Shown here piece after piece: positions 17,931 through 27,198 of a DNA stretch of 34,123 nucleotides; the stretch's first letter is position 1; every line of letters starts with the position of its first letter. The notes beneath the pieces are model-generated. The model did no database searches. It saw nothing but the letters and a program-made list of their open reading frames with translations, and was not told the origin of the DNA. A program made the translations under genes and the position numbers. This stretch comes from Lysobacterales bacterium 63-13 (lineage in GTDB: Bacteria; Pseudomonadota; Gammaproteobacteria; Xanthomonadales; Rhodanobacteraceae): contig MKWR01000006.1 in NCBI GenBank assembly GCA_001899855.1, positions 273,764 to 307,886 on the forward strand, read 5' to 3'.

Positions 17931-19325
17931 CTATGCATTGCCGGTTGCGGAACCGACATCACCGCGCTTGCGCACGATGAGCATGGCCAGTTCCAGGGAT
18001 TGCTCGTAGTTCAGGCGCGGATCGACTGATGACTTGTACGCCCGCGAAAGGTCGGTCTCGGTCAGGTCACGGGCACCACCCATGCATTCGGTGACGTTTT
18101 CTCCGGTCAGTTCAAGATGCACGCCACCAAGGCGCGTGCCGGCAGCTGCATGGATATCGAAAGCCTGGTCGAGCTCATCGCGGATATTCTCGAATCGCCG
18201 GGTCTTCACGCCATTGCCAACCGATTCGGTATTGCCGTGCATCGGATCGCAGCACCAGAGTACCTTCCGACCCGCCGATTTCACCGCCTTCAGCAATGGC
18301 GGCAGCGACTTGGCGACGTGCTTCGCCCCCATGCGATGGATCAGGGTCAGGCGACCGGGTTCGTTGTCTGCATCGAGCACATCGATCAGACGCAGCAACT
18401 GGTCGGGCTGGGTCGATACGCCGACCTTGACGCCGATGGGATTGCGAATGCCACGGCAGTATTCGACATGGGCCCCATCAATATCGGCCGTGCGCATGCC
18501 GATCCACGGGAAATGCGTGGACAGGTTGAACCAGCCCCAGTGACGAGGAACCTGACGGGTCATCGCCTCCTCGTAATGCAGCAGCAGGGCTTCGTGGGAA
18601 GTATGGAAATCAACACGCTGGAATTCAGCCACCGAACTGCCAACCAGCGTTTCCATGAAGCGCAGGGAATTGCCGATCGATTCGACCATCTGTCGGTATT
18701 CGCTTTGCAGTGGTGAATGCTCGACCCAGGCCAGGTCCCAGTATTCGGGGTGATGCAGGTCGGCAAAACCACCGTCGATCAGCGCGCGCACAAAATTCAT
18801 CGTCATTGCCGAATGAGCGTGCGCACGGATCAAGCGCCCGGGGTCGGCTCGCCGCGATGCCGCATCGAATGCCGGCGCGTTGACTATGTCGCCGCGGTAG
18901 CACGGCAAGGTCACCCCATTGCGGACTTCGGTGTCGGCCGAACGTGGCTTGGCATACTGCCCGGCGAAGCGGCCGACACGGACAATCGGCAACTTGAGCC
19001 CATGCGTCAGCACCAGGCTCATCTGCAGAATGACCTTGAGGCGATTGGAAATCAGCGGCGAACTGCAGTCATCGAAGCTTTCGGCGCAATCGCCGCCCTG
19101 CAACAGGAAACGCCGGCCTTCGGCGGCGTCGGCAAGCAGTCCGCGCAGGGCGAGGATTTCCCAGGAGGTGACCAGCGGCGGCAAGTGCCCAAGCCGGTTC
19201 AAGGCGACTGCAAGCTCGGCGGCGTCGTCATATTTCGGTTGCTGGACAGCCGGTTTTTGCCGCCACGACGTCGCCGACCAATTCTCCGGGTCCCGAACCG
19301 GAACAATATTGCGCTCGCGTTTCAT
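17931..19325 (-). CDS. 3-deoxy-7-phosphoheptulonate synthase, class II
   Basis: First enzyme of the shikimate pathway, condensing phosphoenolpyruvate and erythrose 4-phosphate. It is the plant/mycobacterial class II type, not the AroF/G/H class I type. Landmarks: NWSATSWRQKPAVQQPKYDD at the N-terminus, Cys80 in QGGDCAESFDD (metal ligand), GRFAGQYAKPRS, FNLSTHFPWIG, IHRMGAKHV, CCDPMHGNTE, HLELTGENVTEC and SVDPRLNYEQSLELA, which supply the remaining His, Glu and Asp ligands. The ATG before KRERNIVPV has GAGG seven bases upstream and gives 464 residues; a double Met 12 codons earlier has no ribosome site. dsbB lies 60 bp upstream on the same strand. Confidence 0.95.
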   Translation of the reverse strand: MKRERNIVPVRDPENWSATSWRQKPAVQQPKYDDAAELAVALNRLGHLPPLVTSWEILALRGLLADAAEGRRFLLQGGDCAESFDDCSSPLISNRLKVILQMSLVLTHGLKLPIVRVGRFAGQYAKPRSADTEVRNGVTLPCYRGDIVNAPAFDAASRRADPGRLIRAHAHSAMTMNFVRALIDGGFADLHHPEYWDLAWVEHSPLQSEYRQMVESIGNSLRFMETLVGSSVAEFQRVDFHTSHEALLLHYEEAMTRQVPRHWGWFNLSTHFPWIGMRTADIDGAHVEYCRGIRNPIGVKVGVSTQPDQLLRLIDVLDADNEPGRLTLIHRMGAKHVAKSLPPLLKAVKSAGRKVLWCCDPMHGNTESVGNGVKTRRFENIRDELDQAFDIHAAAGTRLGGVHLELTGENVTECMGGARDLTETDLSRAYKSSVDPRLNYEQSLELAMLIVRKRGDVGSATGNA

Positions 19326-19385
19326 CGAAAGCCTCGTTTGCTGCACTGCGGCATCCATCATGCCACAGGCAAACCACGAGCGAAA

Positions 19386-19877
19386 TCAGGCCCGACGGAG
19401 GCCCGCCCACAGCGATGCGGCAAACAGCACGACAAAGCACAGGAAGACCCAAGCGGGCATCGACTGGCCAAGAAACGTCCAGTCAATCACACCGCAATCC
19501 TGGTCACGGATGAAAATCGTCTTCAGGAATTGCAGGGCGCCGTAGTTGTCCAGTGCGTATTCAAACGAGGGAGCACAACCTTCGAGCTGCTCCGGCGGCA
19601 GGTGCTGCAGGTAGACATGCCGCCCGGCAATGTAGGCACCACCGACCGCCATCAGCGCAGCCAGCAGACCATATACGCGCGCGCCGATCCTGCCCGGGCC
19701 ATGCAAGGCGGCTATCAGCGCAACCAGGCCAACCGCACAGACGAACACGCGCTGCACCATGCACAACATGCACGGCTCGTAATGCAGGACGTACTGGGCA
19801 AAGAACGCATAGCCCATCAGCAGCACGCAGGCGCAGGCAATCAGGAGGAAGATCTTGCGCGAGGAGAGATTGAACAT
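19386..19877 (-). CDS. dsbB: Disulfide bond formation protein B
   Basis: Inner-membrane quinone reductase that reoxidises DsbA in the periplasm. The 163-residue protein has four hydrophobic segments (about 8-30, 41-60, 67-84, 142-159) and the two essential Cys pairs: CMLC at 36-39 in the first periplasmic loop, and C101 with C128 in the second (EGCAPS, RDQDCGV). Arg43 (MVQR) is in the quinone-site position. The start has GGAG about ten bases upstream; the longer open frame passes back into the rplQ terminator region and is not coding. Confidence 0.94.
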   Translation of the reverse strand: MFNLSSRKIFLLIACACVLLMGYAFFAQYVLHYEPCMLCMVQRVFVCAVGLVALIAALHGPGRIGARVYGLLAALMAVGGAYIAGRHVYLQHLPPEQLEGCAPSFEYALDNYGALQFLKTIFIRDQDCGVIDWTFLGQSMPAWVFLCFVVLFAASLWAGLRRA

Positions 19878-19902
19878 GCTTGGAACTCCGCTGGCAGGCT
19901 TG

Positions 19903-19930
19903 AAGGTAGCAGACTCAGACCCGGCGGAAA
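19903..19930 (-). promoter_or_regulatory. Candidate dsbB promoter
   Basis: On the minus strand TTTCCG and TACCTT are separated by 16 bp, with TACCTT about 25 bp before the dsbB ATG. A promoter is expected here because the rplQ terminator closes the ribosomal operon just upstream. Both boxes are weak matches. Confidence 0.25.
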
Positions 19931-20013
19931 CATTCCGGTTCCCTGCCCGGCGCCTGCATCCGGCCAGCCAGGCAGGCACCCTTGCCGAACGTGAGGGGAG
20001 ATACAGTCTGCTG

Positions 20014-20046
20014 AAAACGAAAAGGCCCCGTCGAAACGGGGCCTTC
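20014..20046 (-). terminator. Intrinsic terminator of the ribosomal superoperon
   Basis: Perfect stem AAGGCCCCG/CGGGGCCTT with a short loop, followed on the minus strand by TTTCGTTTTC. It lies about 25 bp after the rplQ stop and closes the alpha operon. Confidence 0.92.
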
Positions 20047-20068
20047 GATTTGTTGCGCCGGGCAGGAA

Positions 20069-20452
20069 TCAATCCTCGGCGGCGACAGCGTTCTGCGGGC
20101 GATCGAGCAGCTCGACGTAGGCCATCGGCGCATTGTCGCCGACACGGTACCCGCATTTGAGGATGCGCAGATAGCCACCCTTGCGTTCGCGAAAGCGTGG
20201 ACCAAGCTCGACGAACAACTTGCCGACCGCCTGCTTGTCGCGCAGGCGTGCAAACGCCAGGCGGCGATTGGCGACGCCATCGCTCTTGGCCAGGGTGATC
20301 AGCGGCTCGGCGACGCGACGCAGCTCCTTGGCCTTCGGCAAGGTGGTGCGAATCAGCTCGTGCTTGAACAAGGAGGCGGCCATGTTCTTGAACATCGCTT
20401 CGCGATGGCTGCTCGTGCGATTGAGTTTGCGTCCGGATTTTTGGTGGCGCAT
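20069..20452 (-). CDS. rplQ: 50S ribosomal protein L17
   Basis: Large-subunit protein near the exit tunnel; last gene of the alpha operon. The product is 127 residues. The start [20 protein letters not shown] is diagnostic, followed by the conserved [24 protein letters not shown]. The C-terminus ([15 protein letters not shown]) has the usual acidic tail. It is separated from rpoA by 178 bp containing a dyad repeat, where most relatives have a few tens of bases. The nearest purine-rich site is a weak GCGAGAA before the ATG. Confidence 0.98.
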   Translation of the reverse strand: MRHQKSGRKLNRTSSHREAMFKNMAASLFKHELIRTTLPKAKELRRVAEPLITLAKSDGVANRRLAFARLRDKQAVGKLFVELGPRFRERKGGYLRILKCGYRVGDNAPMAYVELLDRPQNAVAAED

Positions 20453-20527
20453 GGTGAAATTCTCGCTATCTGTTGTTATGAAAAGCCGGCACCTGTGTCC
20501 GACTCCCCGCGGTTACCCGCTTATTAT

Positions 20528-20623
20528 TTCGGGATTCGGGATTCGTGATTGGAGGTTCGGAAAAGCGTGACCTCGCGAGGTTGTTGCTATTTCGAATCCC
20601 GAATCCCTGATCTCCAATCCCGG
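20528..20623. repeat. Dyad repeat element between rpoA and rplQ
   Basis: Along the transcript, the first arm begins 7 nt after the rpoA stop as CCGGGATTGGAGATCAGGG, followed by tandem ATTCGGG units. The second arm carries CCTCCAATCACGAATCCCG. Between them lies a 12-bp perfect palindrome ACCTCGCGAGGT (20570-20581). The arms can pair over CGAATCCCGAATCCC. It fills most of the intergenic gap inside an operon that is normally compact. Confidence 0.85.
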
Positions 20624-20630
20624 TGTCAAA

Positions 20631-21626
20631 TCAACCCAACTGCATGCCGTGCGAGATGCCCGGCGGTGGCCAGGAATCAAGCTTCATGCCGAGTGAAAGG
20701 CCGCGCTGTCCGAGCACATCCTTGATTTCAGTCAGCGATTTCTTGCCGAGATTCGGCGTCTTCAGCAGTTCAACCTCGGTCTTCTGCACGAGATCGCCGA
20801 TGTAGTAGATGCTTTCCGCCTTGAGACAGTTGGCCGAGCGCACGGTCAGTTCAAGATCGTCGATCGGACGCAGCAACACAGGGTCGACACCGCTCTTGTC
20901 CGCCTTCGCATCCGCACTCTCGCGGCGAGTGAAGTCGCCAAAAATCGAAATCTGGTCCTGCAGGATCTCCGCGGCCTTGCGCACGGCTTCCTCGGCGTCG
21001 ATCGCACCATTGGTGTCGATCTCGAGGACGAGCTTGTCGAGGTCGGTACGCTGTTCCAGACGCGCGCTGTCGACCTGATAGGCGACGCGACGCACCGGGC
21101 AGAACGAAGCATCGAGTTGCAGGCGACCGATCGGGCGTGCTTCCTCGTCCGGCAGTCGACGCGAAACCGCCGGCTGGTAGCCAACGCCGCGGGCGACCTT
21201 CAAACGCATGTTGAGGGCGACATCCTTGGTCAGGTGACAGATCACGTGCTCGGGATTGACGATCTCGACCGAGTGGTCGACGGTGATGTCACCGGCAGTG
21301 ACCACGCCCTTGCCCTTCTTGCTCAGGGTCAATGTGGTCTCGTCATGCCCGTGCATGCGGATGGCCACGTCCTTGATGTTGAGCAGGACTTCAATGACGT
21401 CCTCCTGCAAACCTTCAAGCGTGGTGTACTCATGCAAGACGTTGTCGATTTCGACCTCGGTGATGGCGCAGCCGGGGATCGAGGACAAGAGGACGCGACG
21501 CAGAGCGTTGCCGAGCGTGTGGCCGAAACCGCGTTCCAGAGGCTCGACCACGACCTTGGCGTGATTGAGACCGGTACGCTCGACTTGAATGCCGCGGGGA
21601 CGCAGCACATTGGTGGATCCTGCCAT
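20631..21626 (-). CDS. rpoA: DNA-directed RNA polymerase subunit alpha
   Basis: RNA polymerase assembly platform, 331 residues. The N-terminal domain (about 1-235) has [28 protein letters not shown] (motif positions ~28-55) and the [17 protein letters not shown] region. The C-terminal domain (about 250-325) has [22 protein letters not shown] and the [16 protein letters not shown] helix-hairpin-helix that binds UP elements and activators. A family-typical linker joins them. It follows rpsD by 28 bp and precedes a dyad repeat. Confidence 0.98.
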   Translation of the reverse strand: MAGSTNVLRPRGIQVERTGLNHAKVVVEPLERGFGHTLGNALRRVLLSSIPGCAITEVEIDNVLHEYTTLEGLQEDVIEVLLNIKDVAIRMHGHDETTLTLSKKGKGVVTAGDITVDHSVEIVNPEHVICHLTKDVALNMRLKVARGVGYQPAVSRRLPDEEARPIGRLQLDASFCPVRRVAYQVDSARLEQRTDLDKLVLEIDTNGAIDAEEAVRKAAEILQDQISIFGDFTRRESADAKADKSGVDPVLLRPIDDLELTVRSANCLKAESIYYIGDLVQKTEVELLKTPNLGKKSLTEIKDVLGQRGLSLGMKLDSWPPPGISHGMQLG

Positions 21627-21654
21627 GAACAGGGACTCCGAAAGTTGCGGTGGA

Positions 21655-22281
21655 TTACTTCGAGTAAAGCTCGATGATCAGGCTCTCGTTGATGTCCGAG
21701 GGCAGATCCGAACGCTCAGGCAGCGACTTGAAAATGCCGCTGAACTTCTTGGCGTCGACCTCGACCCAGGTGGGAACCAGATCCATCTCCTGGGAGACGG
21801 TGACCGATTCCTGCACGCGCAATTGACTGCGTGCGTTCTCGGTGAGCGATATCTCGTCGCCCGGCCGTACCTGGTAGGACGGCAGGTTGACGCGCTTGCC
21901 ATTCACCGAAACCGCGCGGTGGGCGACAAGCTGGCGAGCCTGGGCGCGGGTGACCGCAAAACCCATGCGATAGACGACGTTGTCAAGACGCGCTTCCAGT
22001 TGGCGAAGCAGGTTCTCACCGGCATTGCCCTTCTGAGTCGACGCCTTGACGTAATACTTGTGGAACTGGCGCTCAAGCAGGCCATAGATGCGCTTGACCT
22101 TCTGCTTCTCGCGCAACTGTACGCCGTAGTCGGACAGGCGACCCTTGCGGGCAGCGCCATGTTGTCCAGGCTTCTGTTCCAGCTTGCACTTCGAATCGAT
22201 CGCGCGTGCCGGGCTCTTGAGGCTGAGATCAGCGCCTTCGCGCCGGGCCAGCTTGCAGGTGGGTCCGATATAACGAGCCAT
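21655..22281 (-). CDS. rpsD: 30S ribosomal protein S4
   Basis: Small-subunit assembly initiator and, in many gammaproteobacteria, translational repressor of the alpha operon. The protein is 208 residues beginning [16 protein letters not shown]. The S4 RNA-binding domain is near residues 95-160 ([36 protein letters not shown]). Only C9 and C31 remain at the N-terminus, so it is a zinc-free form. The open frame runs 14 codons further upstream but conservation starts at MARYIGP. Confidence 0.98.
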   Translation of the reverse strand: MARYIGPTCKLARREGADLSLKSPARAIDSKCKLEQKPGQHGAARKGRLSDYGVQLREKQKVKRIYGLLERQFHKYYVKASTQKGNAGENLLRQLEARLDNVVYRMGFAVTRAQARQLVAHRAVSVNGKRVNLPSYQVRPGDEISLTENARSQLRVQESVTVSQEMDLVPTWVEVDAKKFSGIFKSLPERSDLPSDINESLIIELYSK

Positions 22282-22292
22282 TTCGGTATCCT

Positions 22293-22682
22293 TTAGACGC
22301 GACGCTTCTTCGGCGGACGGCACCCGTTGTGCGGGATAGGCGTCACGTCGATGATGTTGGTAACCTTGAAACCGACGTTGTTCAGCGAACGAACGGCAGA
22401 TTCGCGACCCGGGCCGGGGCCCTTGATACGCACTTCAATTGTCTTGACGCCATATTCGGCGGCAACACGTGCAGCCTTCTCGGCGGCAACCTGTGCGGCG
22501 AACGGCGTGGACTTGCGTGAACCACGGAAACCGGCCCCGCCAGCAGTAGCCCAGGAGAGGGCATTGCCTTGGCGATCGGTGATCGTGACCACGGTGTTGT
22601 TGAAAGACGCCTGCACATGGCAGATTGCGTCAGTCACAACGCGCTTGATCTTTTTCTTCGGCTTGGCGACCGGCTTGTTCAT
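22293..22682 (-). CDS. rpsK: 30S ribosomal protein S11
   Basis: Platform protein contacting the 690 loop of 16S rRNA near the E site. The product is 129 residues, with [39 protein letters not shown] and the C-terminal [17 protein letters not shown], all strongly conserved. A Lys-rich N-terminus (KPKKKIKR) is typical. It sits 18 bp after rpsM and 11 bp before rpsD. Confidence 0.98.
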   Translation of the reverse strand: MNKPVAKPKKKIKRVVTDAICHVQASFNNTVVTITDRQGNALSWATAGGAGFRGSRKSTPFAAQVAAEKAARVAAEYGVKTIEVRIKGPGPGRESAVRSLNNVGFKVTNIIDVTPIPHNGCRPPKKRRV

Positions 22683-22700
22683 GATTCGTTTCCGGGCAGA

Positions 22701-23057
22701 TTATTTTCTGATCGCACGACGCGGACCCTTGCGGGTACGGGCATTCGTACGCGTGCGCTGACCGCGCATCGGCAGGCCACGGCGATGACGCAAGCCGCGA
22801 TAGCAACCGAGATCGATCAAACGCTTGATCGCAATACCGACTTCCCGGCGCAGATCGCCTTCGACCGTGTACTTCGCAACTTCGTGACGGATCTTCTCGA
22901 CTTCCGCCTCGGTGAGATCCTTGATCCTGGTCGACGGCGCGACACCCGCGTCCAGACAGACCTTTCTCGACCGTGAACGGCCGATTCCAAAAATGCTTTG
23001 CAGACCGATCACAGTATGTTTCTGGACCGGAAGGTTGACACCCGCAATGCGCGCCAT
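22701..23057 (-). CDS. rpsM: 30S ribosomal protein S13
   Basis: Head protein of the small subunit making the B1 bridges to L5 and contacting P-site tRNA. The 118 residues open with [20 protein letters not shown] and include the helix-two-turn-helix region and [30 protein letters not shown] at the C-terminal half. It is the first gene of the alpha operon. The ATG has GGAG about ten bases upstream. rpmJ, often found just before it, is missing. Confidence 0.98.
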   Translation of the reverse strand: MARIAGVNLPVQKHTVIGLQSIFGIGRSRSRKVCLDAGVAPSTRIKDLTEAEVEKIRHEVAKYTVEGDLRREVGIAIKRLIDLGCYRGLRHRRGLPMRGQRTRTNARTRKGPRRAIRK

Positions 23058-23100
23058 GTTTGCATGTCTCCGAAAGAACTAAATGCGCAGTGAACTTCGT

Positions 23101-23106
23101 ATTCTA
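23101..23106 (-). promoter_or_regulatory. Candidate internal -10 for the alpha operon (rpsM)
   Basis: TAGAAT on the minus strand, 43 bp before the rpsM ATG, one mismatch from the TATAAT consensus. The matching -35 position is poor and overlaps the perfect stem-loop at 23113-23138. An internal promoter at the head of the alpha operon is plausible in this 131-bp gap. Confidence 0.35.
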
Positions 23107-23112
23107 TCTGTT

Positions 23113-23138
23113 ATCAAGGGAAACTGGAACCCCTTGAT
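23113..23138 (-). promoter_or_regulatory. Perfect stem-loop between secY and rpsM
   Basis: ATCAAGGG and CCCTTGAT form a perfect 8-bp stem around a 10-nt loop, with no T run after it, so it is not a standard terminator. It sits in the leader of the alpha operon genes. It could be a protein-binding operator, an RNA structure for S4 feedback, or an RNA processing site. Function is inferred from position only. Confidence 0.4.
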
Positions 23139-23188
23139 GCCTGCCCCAATCCCTGCGGGAACTGGTGGCAGCAGCCCTTGCCGGCCTC

Positions 23189-24502
23189 TCAGCGACCCTT
23201 GAGGTTCGCCTTCTTGAGCAGGCTTTCATATTGGTGCGAGACCAGGTGGGCCTGGATCTGCGCGGTGAAATCCATGACAACCACGACCACGATGAGCAGC
23301 GATGTGCCACCAAAATAGAACGGTACATGCCAGGCATTGCGCAGCAGGTCCGGCACCAGACACACAGCAACCAGATAAACCGCACCAATTGCAGTGAGGC
23401 GGGTCATCACGCCGTCGATATAGTCTGCGGTCGCCTTCCCAGGCCGCAGGCCCGGAATCAAGGCGCCCGAGCGCTTCAGGTTGTCCGCGGTTTCCTGCGA
23501 ATTGAAGACCAGCGCGGTATAGAAAAAAGCGAAGATCACGATCATCAAGCCGTAGATGACCATGTGCAGCGGCTCGCCCGGGCCCAACGCCGAAGTCAGT
23601 TGTTGCAGCCAGCGGACCTCGTTCGAACTGCTGAACCATGCCGCTGCAGTCGCCGGGAACATGATCAGGCTGGACGCGAAGATCGGCGGAATGACGCCGG
23701 ACATGTTTATCTTCAGCGGCAGGTGCGAGCTCTGGTTCATGTATGCACGACCCGCACCACCCTGCTTGCGGGCGTAGTTGACCGTGATGCGGCGCTGGCC
23801 ACGCTCCATGAAGACGACAAACGCGGTCACGGCGAGGACCGCGACAAGCACCATCATCAGCTTGAGCCAGGTCAGTTCACCGCTGCTGGCCATGCCCAGG
23901 GTATGCACCACCGCAGTCGGCAAGCCGGCGACGATGCCGCCGAAAATGATCAGCGAAATGCCGTTGCCGATGCCGCGCTCGGTAATCTGTTCACCCAGCC
24001 ACATCAGGAACAAGGTACCCGCGGTCAGGCCGACAACCGTACCGAACACGAAACTCGGGCCTGGCGCGTAAACGACACCGGCCTGCGTCTGCAGCATGGT
24101 CGCCACACCGAACGACTGGAACGCCGACAATCCAACCGTGCCCCAACGCGTGTACATGGTCAGCTTGCGCCGCCCCGACTCACCTTCCTTCTTCAACGCC
24201 GCCCAGGCTGGAATGACCGAGCTGAACATCTGCACGACGATGGAGGCGGAGATGTACGGGATCACGCCGAGGGCGAACAAGGAGAAACGGCTGAGCGCAC
24301 CACCCGAGAACATGTTGAACATGTCGATCAGGCCACCGCTGTTGGATACCAGACGAGCCATCGCCTCGGGATTCACTCCGGGAACCGGGATGAAAGAGCC
24401 CAAACGGAAGACGACGAGCGCACCGACCACAAACAGCAAGCGCTGCTTGAGCTCGGTCAGCTTGCCGAGCGATGCCAAACCGCTGGATTTCGGGGCTGCC
24501 AC
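23189..24502 (-). CDS. secY: Protein translocase subunit SecY
   Basis: Central channel of the Sec translocon, 437 residues with ten predicted membrane helices. Landmarks: [23 protein letters not shown] at the first helix, [40 protein letters not shown], and the cytoplasmic loop [17 protein letters not shown], followed by [19 protein letters not shown]. The start is GTG (GTGGCAGCC), two bases after the rplO stop, so translation is coupled. No ATG lies close enough to replace it. A gap of 131 bp follows before rpsM. Confidence 0.98.
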   Translation of the reverse strand: MAAPKSSGLASLGKLTELKQRLLFVVGALVVFRLGSFIPVPGVNPEAMARLVSNSGGLIDMFNMFSGGALSRFSLFALGVIPYISASIVVQMFSSVIPAWAALKKEGESGRRKLTMYTRWGTVGLSAFQSFGVATMLQTQAGVVYAPGPSFVFGTVVGLTAGTLFLMWLGEQITERGIGNGISLIIFGGIVAGLPTAVVHTLGMASSGELTWLKLMMVLVAVLAVTAFVVFMERGQRRITVNYARKQGGAGRAYMNQSSHLPLKINMSGVIPPIFASSLIMFPATAAAWFSSSNEVRWLQQLTSALGPGEPLHMVIYGLMIVIFAFFYTALVFNSQETADNLKRSGALIPGLRPGKATADYIDGVMTRLTAIGAVYLVAVCLVPDLLRNAWHVPFYFGGTSLLIVVVVVMDFTAQIQAHLVSHQYESLLKKANLKGR

Positions 24503-24504
24503 GG

Positions 24505-24939
24505 TTACTCGATGCTCCCGCCAGCCGCTTCGATCGCAGCGCGAGCGCCGGCCGTGACTGCGACGCCACGAACCTTGATGGCGCGGGTCAGTTCACCCTT
24601 CTTCACGATCTTCGCCCGCTCGGCGCGGGTCTCGATCAGGCCAGCAGCCTTGAGTGCGTCAAAATCGATGACATCGAGACCAAGTCCATCCAGCCTGTAG
24701 AGGAGGACTTCGCTGATTTCAATTGCCTTCCTGGAACGAAAACCGACCTTCGGCAAACGGCGCTGCAAAGGCATCTGACCGCCTTCAAATCCCGCCTTGA
24801 CCTTGCCCTTGCCGGAACGTGCAAACTGGCCTTTGTGACCACGACCGCAGGTCTTGCCAAGGCCGGATCCGATACCGCGGCCAACGCGAACGCCTTCTTT
24901 GCGCGCGCCGACTGCTGGCTTGAGTGTATTGAGACGCAT
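24505..24939 (-). CDS. rplO: 50S ribosomal protein L15
   Basis: Late-assembly large-subunit protein, 144 residues. [22 protein letters not shown] and the glycine-rich [20 protein letters not shown] are characteristic, followed by [17 protein letters not shown]. The open frame reaches 13 codons further upstream into the intergenic region, but conservation sets the start here. It is coupled to secY with a 2-bp gap. Confidence 0.98.
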   Translation of the reverse strand: MRLNTLKPAVGARKEGVRVGRGIGSGLGKTCGRGHKGQFARSGKGKVKAGFEGGQMPLQRRLPKVGFRSRKAIEISEVLLYRLDGLGLDVIDFDALKAAGLIETRAERAKIVKKGELTRAIKVRGVAVTAGARAAIEAAGGSIE

Positions 24940-24967
24940 GGAATCGACTCCTGATTCTGGATGACGC

Positions 24968-25165
24968 TTAGGCGTCATTCTCGACGCTGACGAGGTAGCT
25001 GACCTGATTGATCAGACCACGAACCGACGGCGAGTCTTTCAATTCACGCACATCGTTGATCTTGCGCAGGCCCAGGGCCTTGACGCTCAAACGATGACGA
25101 CCCTGGCAGCTGTTCGGGCTCTTGACCAGGCGCACGCGCACGGTCTTGGGATTTGAATTAGCCAT
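24968..25165 (-). CDS. rpmD: 50S ribosomal protein L30
   Basis: Small large-subunit protein of 65 residues with the family core [28 protein letters not shown] (residues ~8-35) and [17 protein letters not shown]. The ATG lies upstream of the rpsE stop, an 8-bp overlap, which points to coupled translation. It is slightly longer than the E. coli protein at both ends. Confidence 0.97.
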   Translation of the reverse strand: MANSNPKTVRVRLVKSPNSCQGRHRLSVKALGLRKINDVRELKDSPSVRGLINQVSYLVSVENDA

Positions 25166-25667
25166 TGCCGAGTACCTCTTCAATCGTCTTGCCGCGCTTG
25201 GACGCGATGCCCTGCGGCGTTGCCATGGCCTGCAGGCCGTTGATCGTCGCACGCACCAGGTTGATCGGATTGCGCGAACCGACGGCCTTGGCGAGAACGT
25301 TCTTCACACCGACCACTTCAAGCACGGCGCGCATGGCACCGCCGGCGATCACGCCGGTACCTTCGGAAGCCGGCTGCATGTAGACACGCGCCGCACCGTG
25401 GTTGGCCTTGACGGCGTGCCACAAGGTGCCTTCCTTCAGATCCACGCGCACCATGTTCTTGCGCGCGCGTTCCATTGCCTTCTGGATGGCGATCGGCACT
25501 TCACGCGCCTTGCCGTATCCAAAACCAACCCGGCCCTCGCCGTCACCGACGACGGTCAGGGCGGTAAAACTCATCTGGCGACCACCCTTGACGGTTTTCG
25601 CCACCCGGTTCACCGCGATCAGCTTCTCAAGGAGGCCGTCGCTCGGCTCACGATCATTGCTGGACAT
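25158..25667 (-). CDS. rpsE: 30S ribosomal protein S5
   Basis: Fidelity protein at the mRNA entry channel, 169 residues. The N-terminal double-stranded RNA-binding domain includes [29 protein letters not shown]. The C-terminal domain has [25 protein letters not shown] and [16 protein letters not shown]. The ATG is preceded by AGGTGA. A 172-bp gap with a dyad repeat separates it from the upstream gene rplR. Confidence 0.98.
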   Translation of the reverse strand: MSSNDREPSDGLLEKLIAVNRVAKTVKGGRQMSFTALTVVGDGEGRVGFGYGKAREVPIAIQKAMERARKNMVRVDLKEGTLWHAVKANHGAARVYMQPASEGTGVIAGGAMRAVLEVVGVKNVLAKAVGSRNPINLVRATINGLQAMATPQGIASKRGKTIEEVLGNG

Positions 25668-25747
25668 TTTTCACCTGTGTGCCGGTCACTGGGGATCCGG
25701 ACTTTTGCTTGCGACTTGAGTCGCTTGGAGTTGTGATGGACCAATGG

Positions 25748-25836
25748 GCGGGATTCGATGGCGGGTATTCCGGATTCGCAAGAGCAAAAAACCGCCTTGT
25801 GTTTCCGGATCCCGAATGCCGAATCCCAAATCCCGG
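25748..25836. repeat. Dyad repeat element between rplR and rpsE
   Basis: Along the transcript it starts 3 nt after the rplR stop as CCGGGATTTGGGATTCGG and ends with GCCATCGAATCCCGCC. It is the most diverged copy: the GGAGA core seen in the other four is absent and the arms contain substitutions (GGGATCCGG, GAATACCCG). The loop holds a T6 run (GGCGGTTTTTTGC), so some terminator activity is conceivable, though genes downstream are essential. Confidence 0.8.
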
Positions 25837-25839
25837 CTG

Positions 25840-26193
25840 TTAAAACTTCAAACCCGCTTCGCGCGCGGCATCGGCGAGGACCTTGATGCGACCGTGGTAG
25901 CGGAAGCCCGAGCGATCGAAAGCGACACTTTCGATGCCGACCTTCAGCGCACGCTCGGCAATGGCCTTGCCAACCGCTGCGGCGGCGTCCTTGTTCTTGG
26001 TGCCCTTGAGGCCTTCGGCAACCGCCTTCTGCACGGTCGACGCCGTGGCCAGCACCTTGTCACCCGATGCGCTGAAGACCTGCGCATACAGATGCTGACC
26101 GGTGCGATGCACACTCAGGCGCGGCACACCCAGCGAACGGATATGCATGCGTGTCGATTTGGCGCGGCGAAGTCTTGCGATGTTCTTTTCCAC
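25840..26193 (-). CDS. rplR: 50S ribosomal protein L18
   Basis: 5S rRNA-binding protein of the central protuberance, 117 residues. The sequence has the usual basic start [19 protein letters not shown], then [16 protein letters not shown] and the C-terminal [26 protein letters not shown] split over residues ~92-117. The start codon is GTG, with GGAG seven bases upstream; no in-frame ATG fits. It follows rplF by 27 bp. Confidence 0.98.
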   Translation of the reverse strand: MEKNIARLRRAKSTRMHIRSLGVPRLSVHRTGQHLYAQVFSASGDKVLATASTVQKAVAEGLKGTKNKDAAAAVGKAIAERALKVGIESVAFDRSGFRYHGRIKVLADAAREAGLKF

Positions 26194-26220
26194 TGTCTTT
26201 CTCCGGGAAGCTGAAGTGCC

Positions 26221-26748
26221 TTAGGCCTTCTTGGCTTCCTTCAAGGTGATCTTCTCGCCTGCATAACGCACACCCTTGCCCTTGTAGGGTTCCGGTGGAC
26301 GGAATGCGCGGATCTTCGCGGCGGCCTCGCCGACAACCTGCTTGTCCGTACCCTTGATCAGGATCTCGGTCTGGGTCGGCACTTCAAGCGTGATTCCTTC
26401 CGGGGCCTTGAAAAGGACCGGATGCGAGAAGCCGAGGGTCAGATTCAGATCCTTGCCGGCCAGGGCGGCACGGTAGCCGACGCCAACCAGCTCGAGCTTG
26501 CGCTGATAGCCGTCGCTGACGCCGACAACCATGTTGTTGATCAGCGCCCGGGCGGTACCGGCCATCTTGATGTCGCCCGCGGTCTTGCCGCTCAACAACA
26601 CCTGACCGCCTTCGAGCTTGGCGATGACGCCAGGCGGGGTGGCCAGCTTCAACGAGCCCTTCGGGCCCTTCACCGTGATCGCTTCTGCAGATACCTGCAC
26701 ATCGACGCCTTTCGGCAGCACTACGGGTTTCTTGGCAACGCGTGACAT
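26221..26748 (-). CDS. rplF: 50S ribosomal protein L6
   Basis: Large-subunit protein near the sarcin-ricin loop, 175 residues, with two similar alpha-beta domains. Recognised by [19 protein letters not shown], the KGPKGSLKL segment, [23 protein letters not shown] (about 89-111) and the C-terminal [17 protein letters not shown]. It lies 11 bp after rpsH. Confidence 0.98.
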   Translation of the reverse strand: MSRVAKKPVVLPKGVDVQVSAEAITVKGPKGSLKLATPPGVIAKLEGGQVLLSGKTAGDIKMAGTARALINNMVVGVSDGYQRKLELVGVGYRAALAGKDLNLTLGFSHPVLFKAPEGITLEVPTQTEILIKGTDKQVVGEAAAKIRAFRPPEPYKGKGVRYAGEKITLKEAKKA

Positions 26749-26759
26749 GTTCTCTCTCC

Positions 26760-27155
26760 TTAGGCCACGATGCCGATGACTTCACCACCAAGACCCTTGG
26801 TACGGGCTTGAGCGTCGGTCATGATTCCGGACGATGTGGAGACGATGGAAATTCCGAGGCCGTTGAGCACCTTCGGCAGCTCGTTCTTGCCGCGATAGAC
26901 GCGAAGACCGGAACGGCTGACGCGCTCGATGCGCGCGATGACCGGCTTGCCTTCGTAGTACTTCAGCGCGATCTCGAGAACGGGCTTGCCTTCGCTGGCC
27001 TGCACCAGGAACTCGGACACATAGCCCTCGTCCTTGAGCAGCGTGGCGATGGCAAGTTTCACCCGCGACGACGGCATGCGCACTGCGCGCTTGCCGGTAG
27101 CCTGGGCGTTGCGGATACGTGTGAACATATCCGCGATGGGATCAGTCATGCTCAT
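26760..27155 (-). CDS. rpsH: 30S ribosomal protein S8
   Basis: Central-domain 16S rRNA-binding protein that in E. coli also represses the spc operon through an rplE site. The 131 residues start [18 protein letters not shown] and end with the invariant [26 protein letters not shown] region. It is separated from the upstream gene rpsN by 167 bp holding a dyad repeat, a break in a part of the operon that is usually tight. Confidence 0.98.
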   Translation of the reverse strand: MSMTDPIADMFTRIRNAQATGKRAVRMPSSRVKLAIATLLKDEGYVSEFLVQASEGKPVLEIALKYYEGKPVIARIERVSRSGLRVYRGKNELPKVLNGLGISIVSTSSGIMTDAQARTKGLGGEVIGIVA

Positions 27156-27198
27156 GTTTCAAACATCCTTTGAGGCATCGATATCCGAATCGGTGAAG

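Noticed and set aside
20528-20623. Repeat element as an intrinsic terminator of rpoA
   Set aside because: No T run follows the arms, and a clear terminator exists after rplQ; the downstream gene belongs to the same operon.
23058-23188. rpmJ (L36) hidden between secY and rpsM
   Set aside because: I looked for the short Cys-containing L36 sequence in this gap and found no such frame.
23165-24700. Plus-strand open frame of about 511 codons opposite secY
   Set aside because: It is antisense to a conserved gene, has a low-complexity His/Asp/Arg/Gln composition and no start signal; it is a third-position GC artefact.
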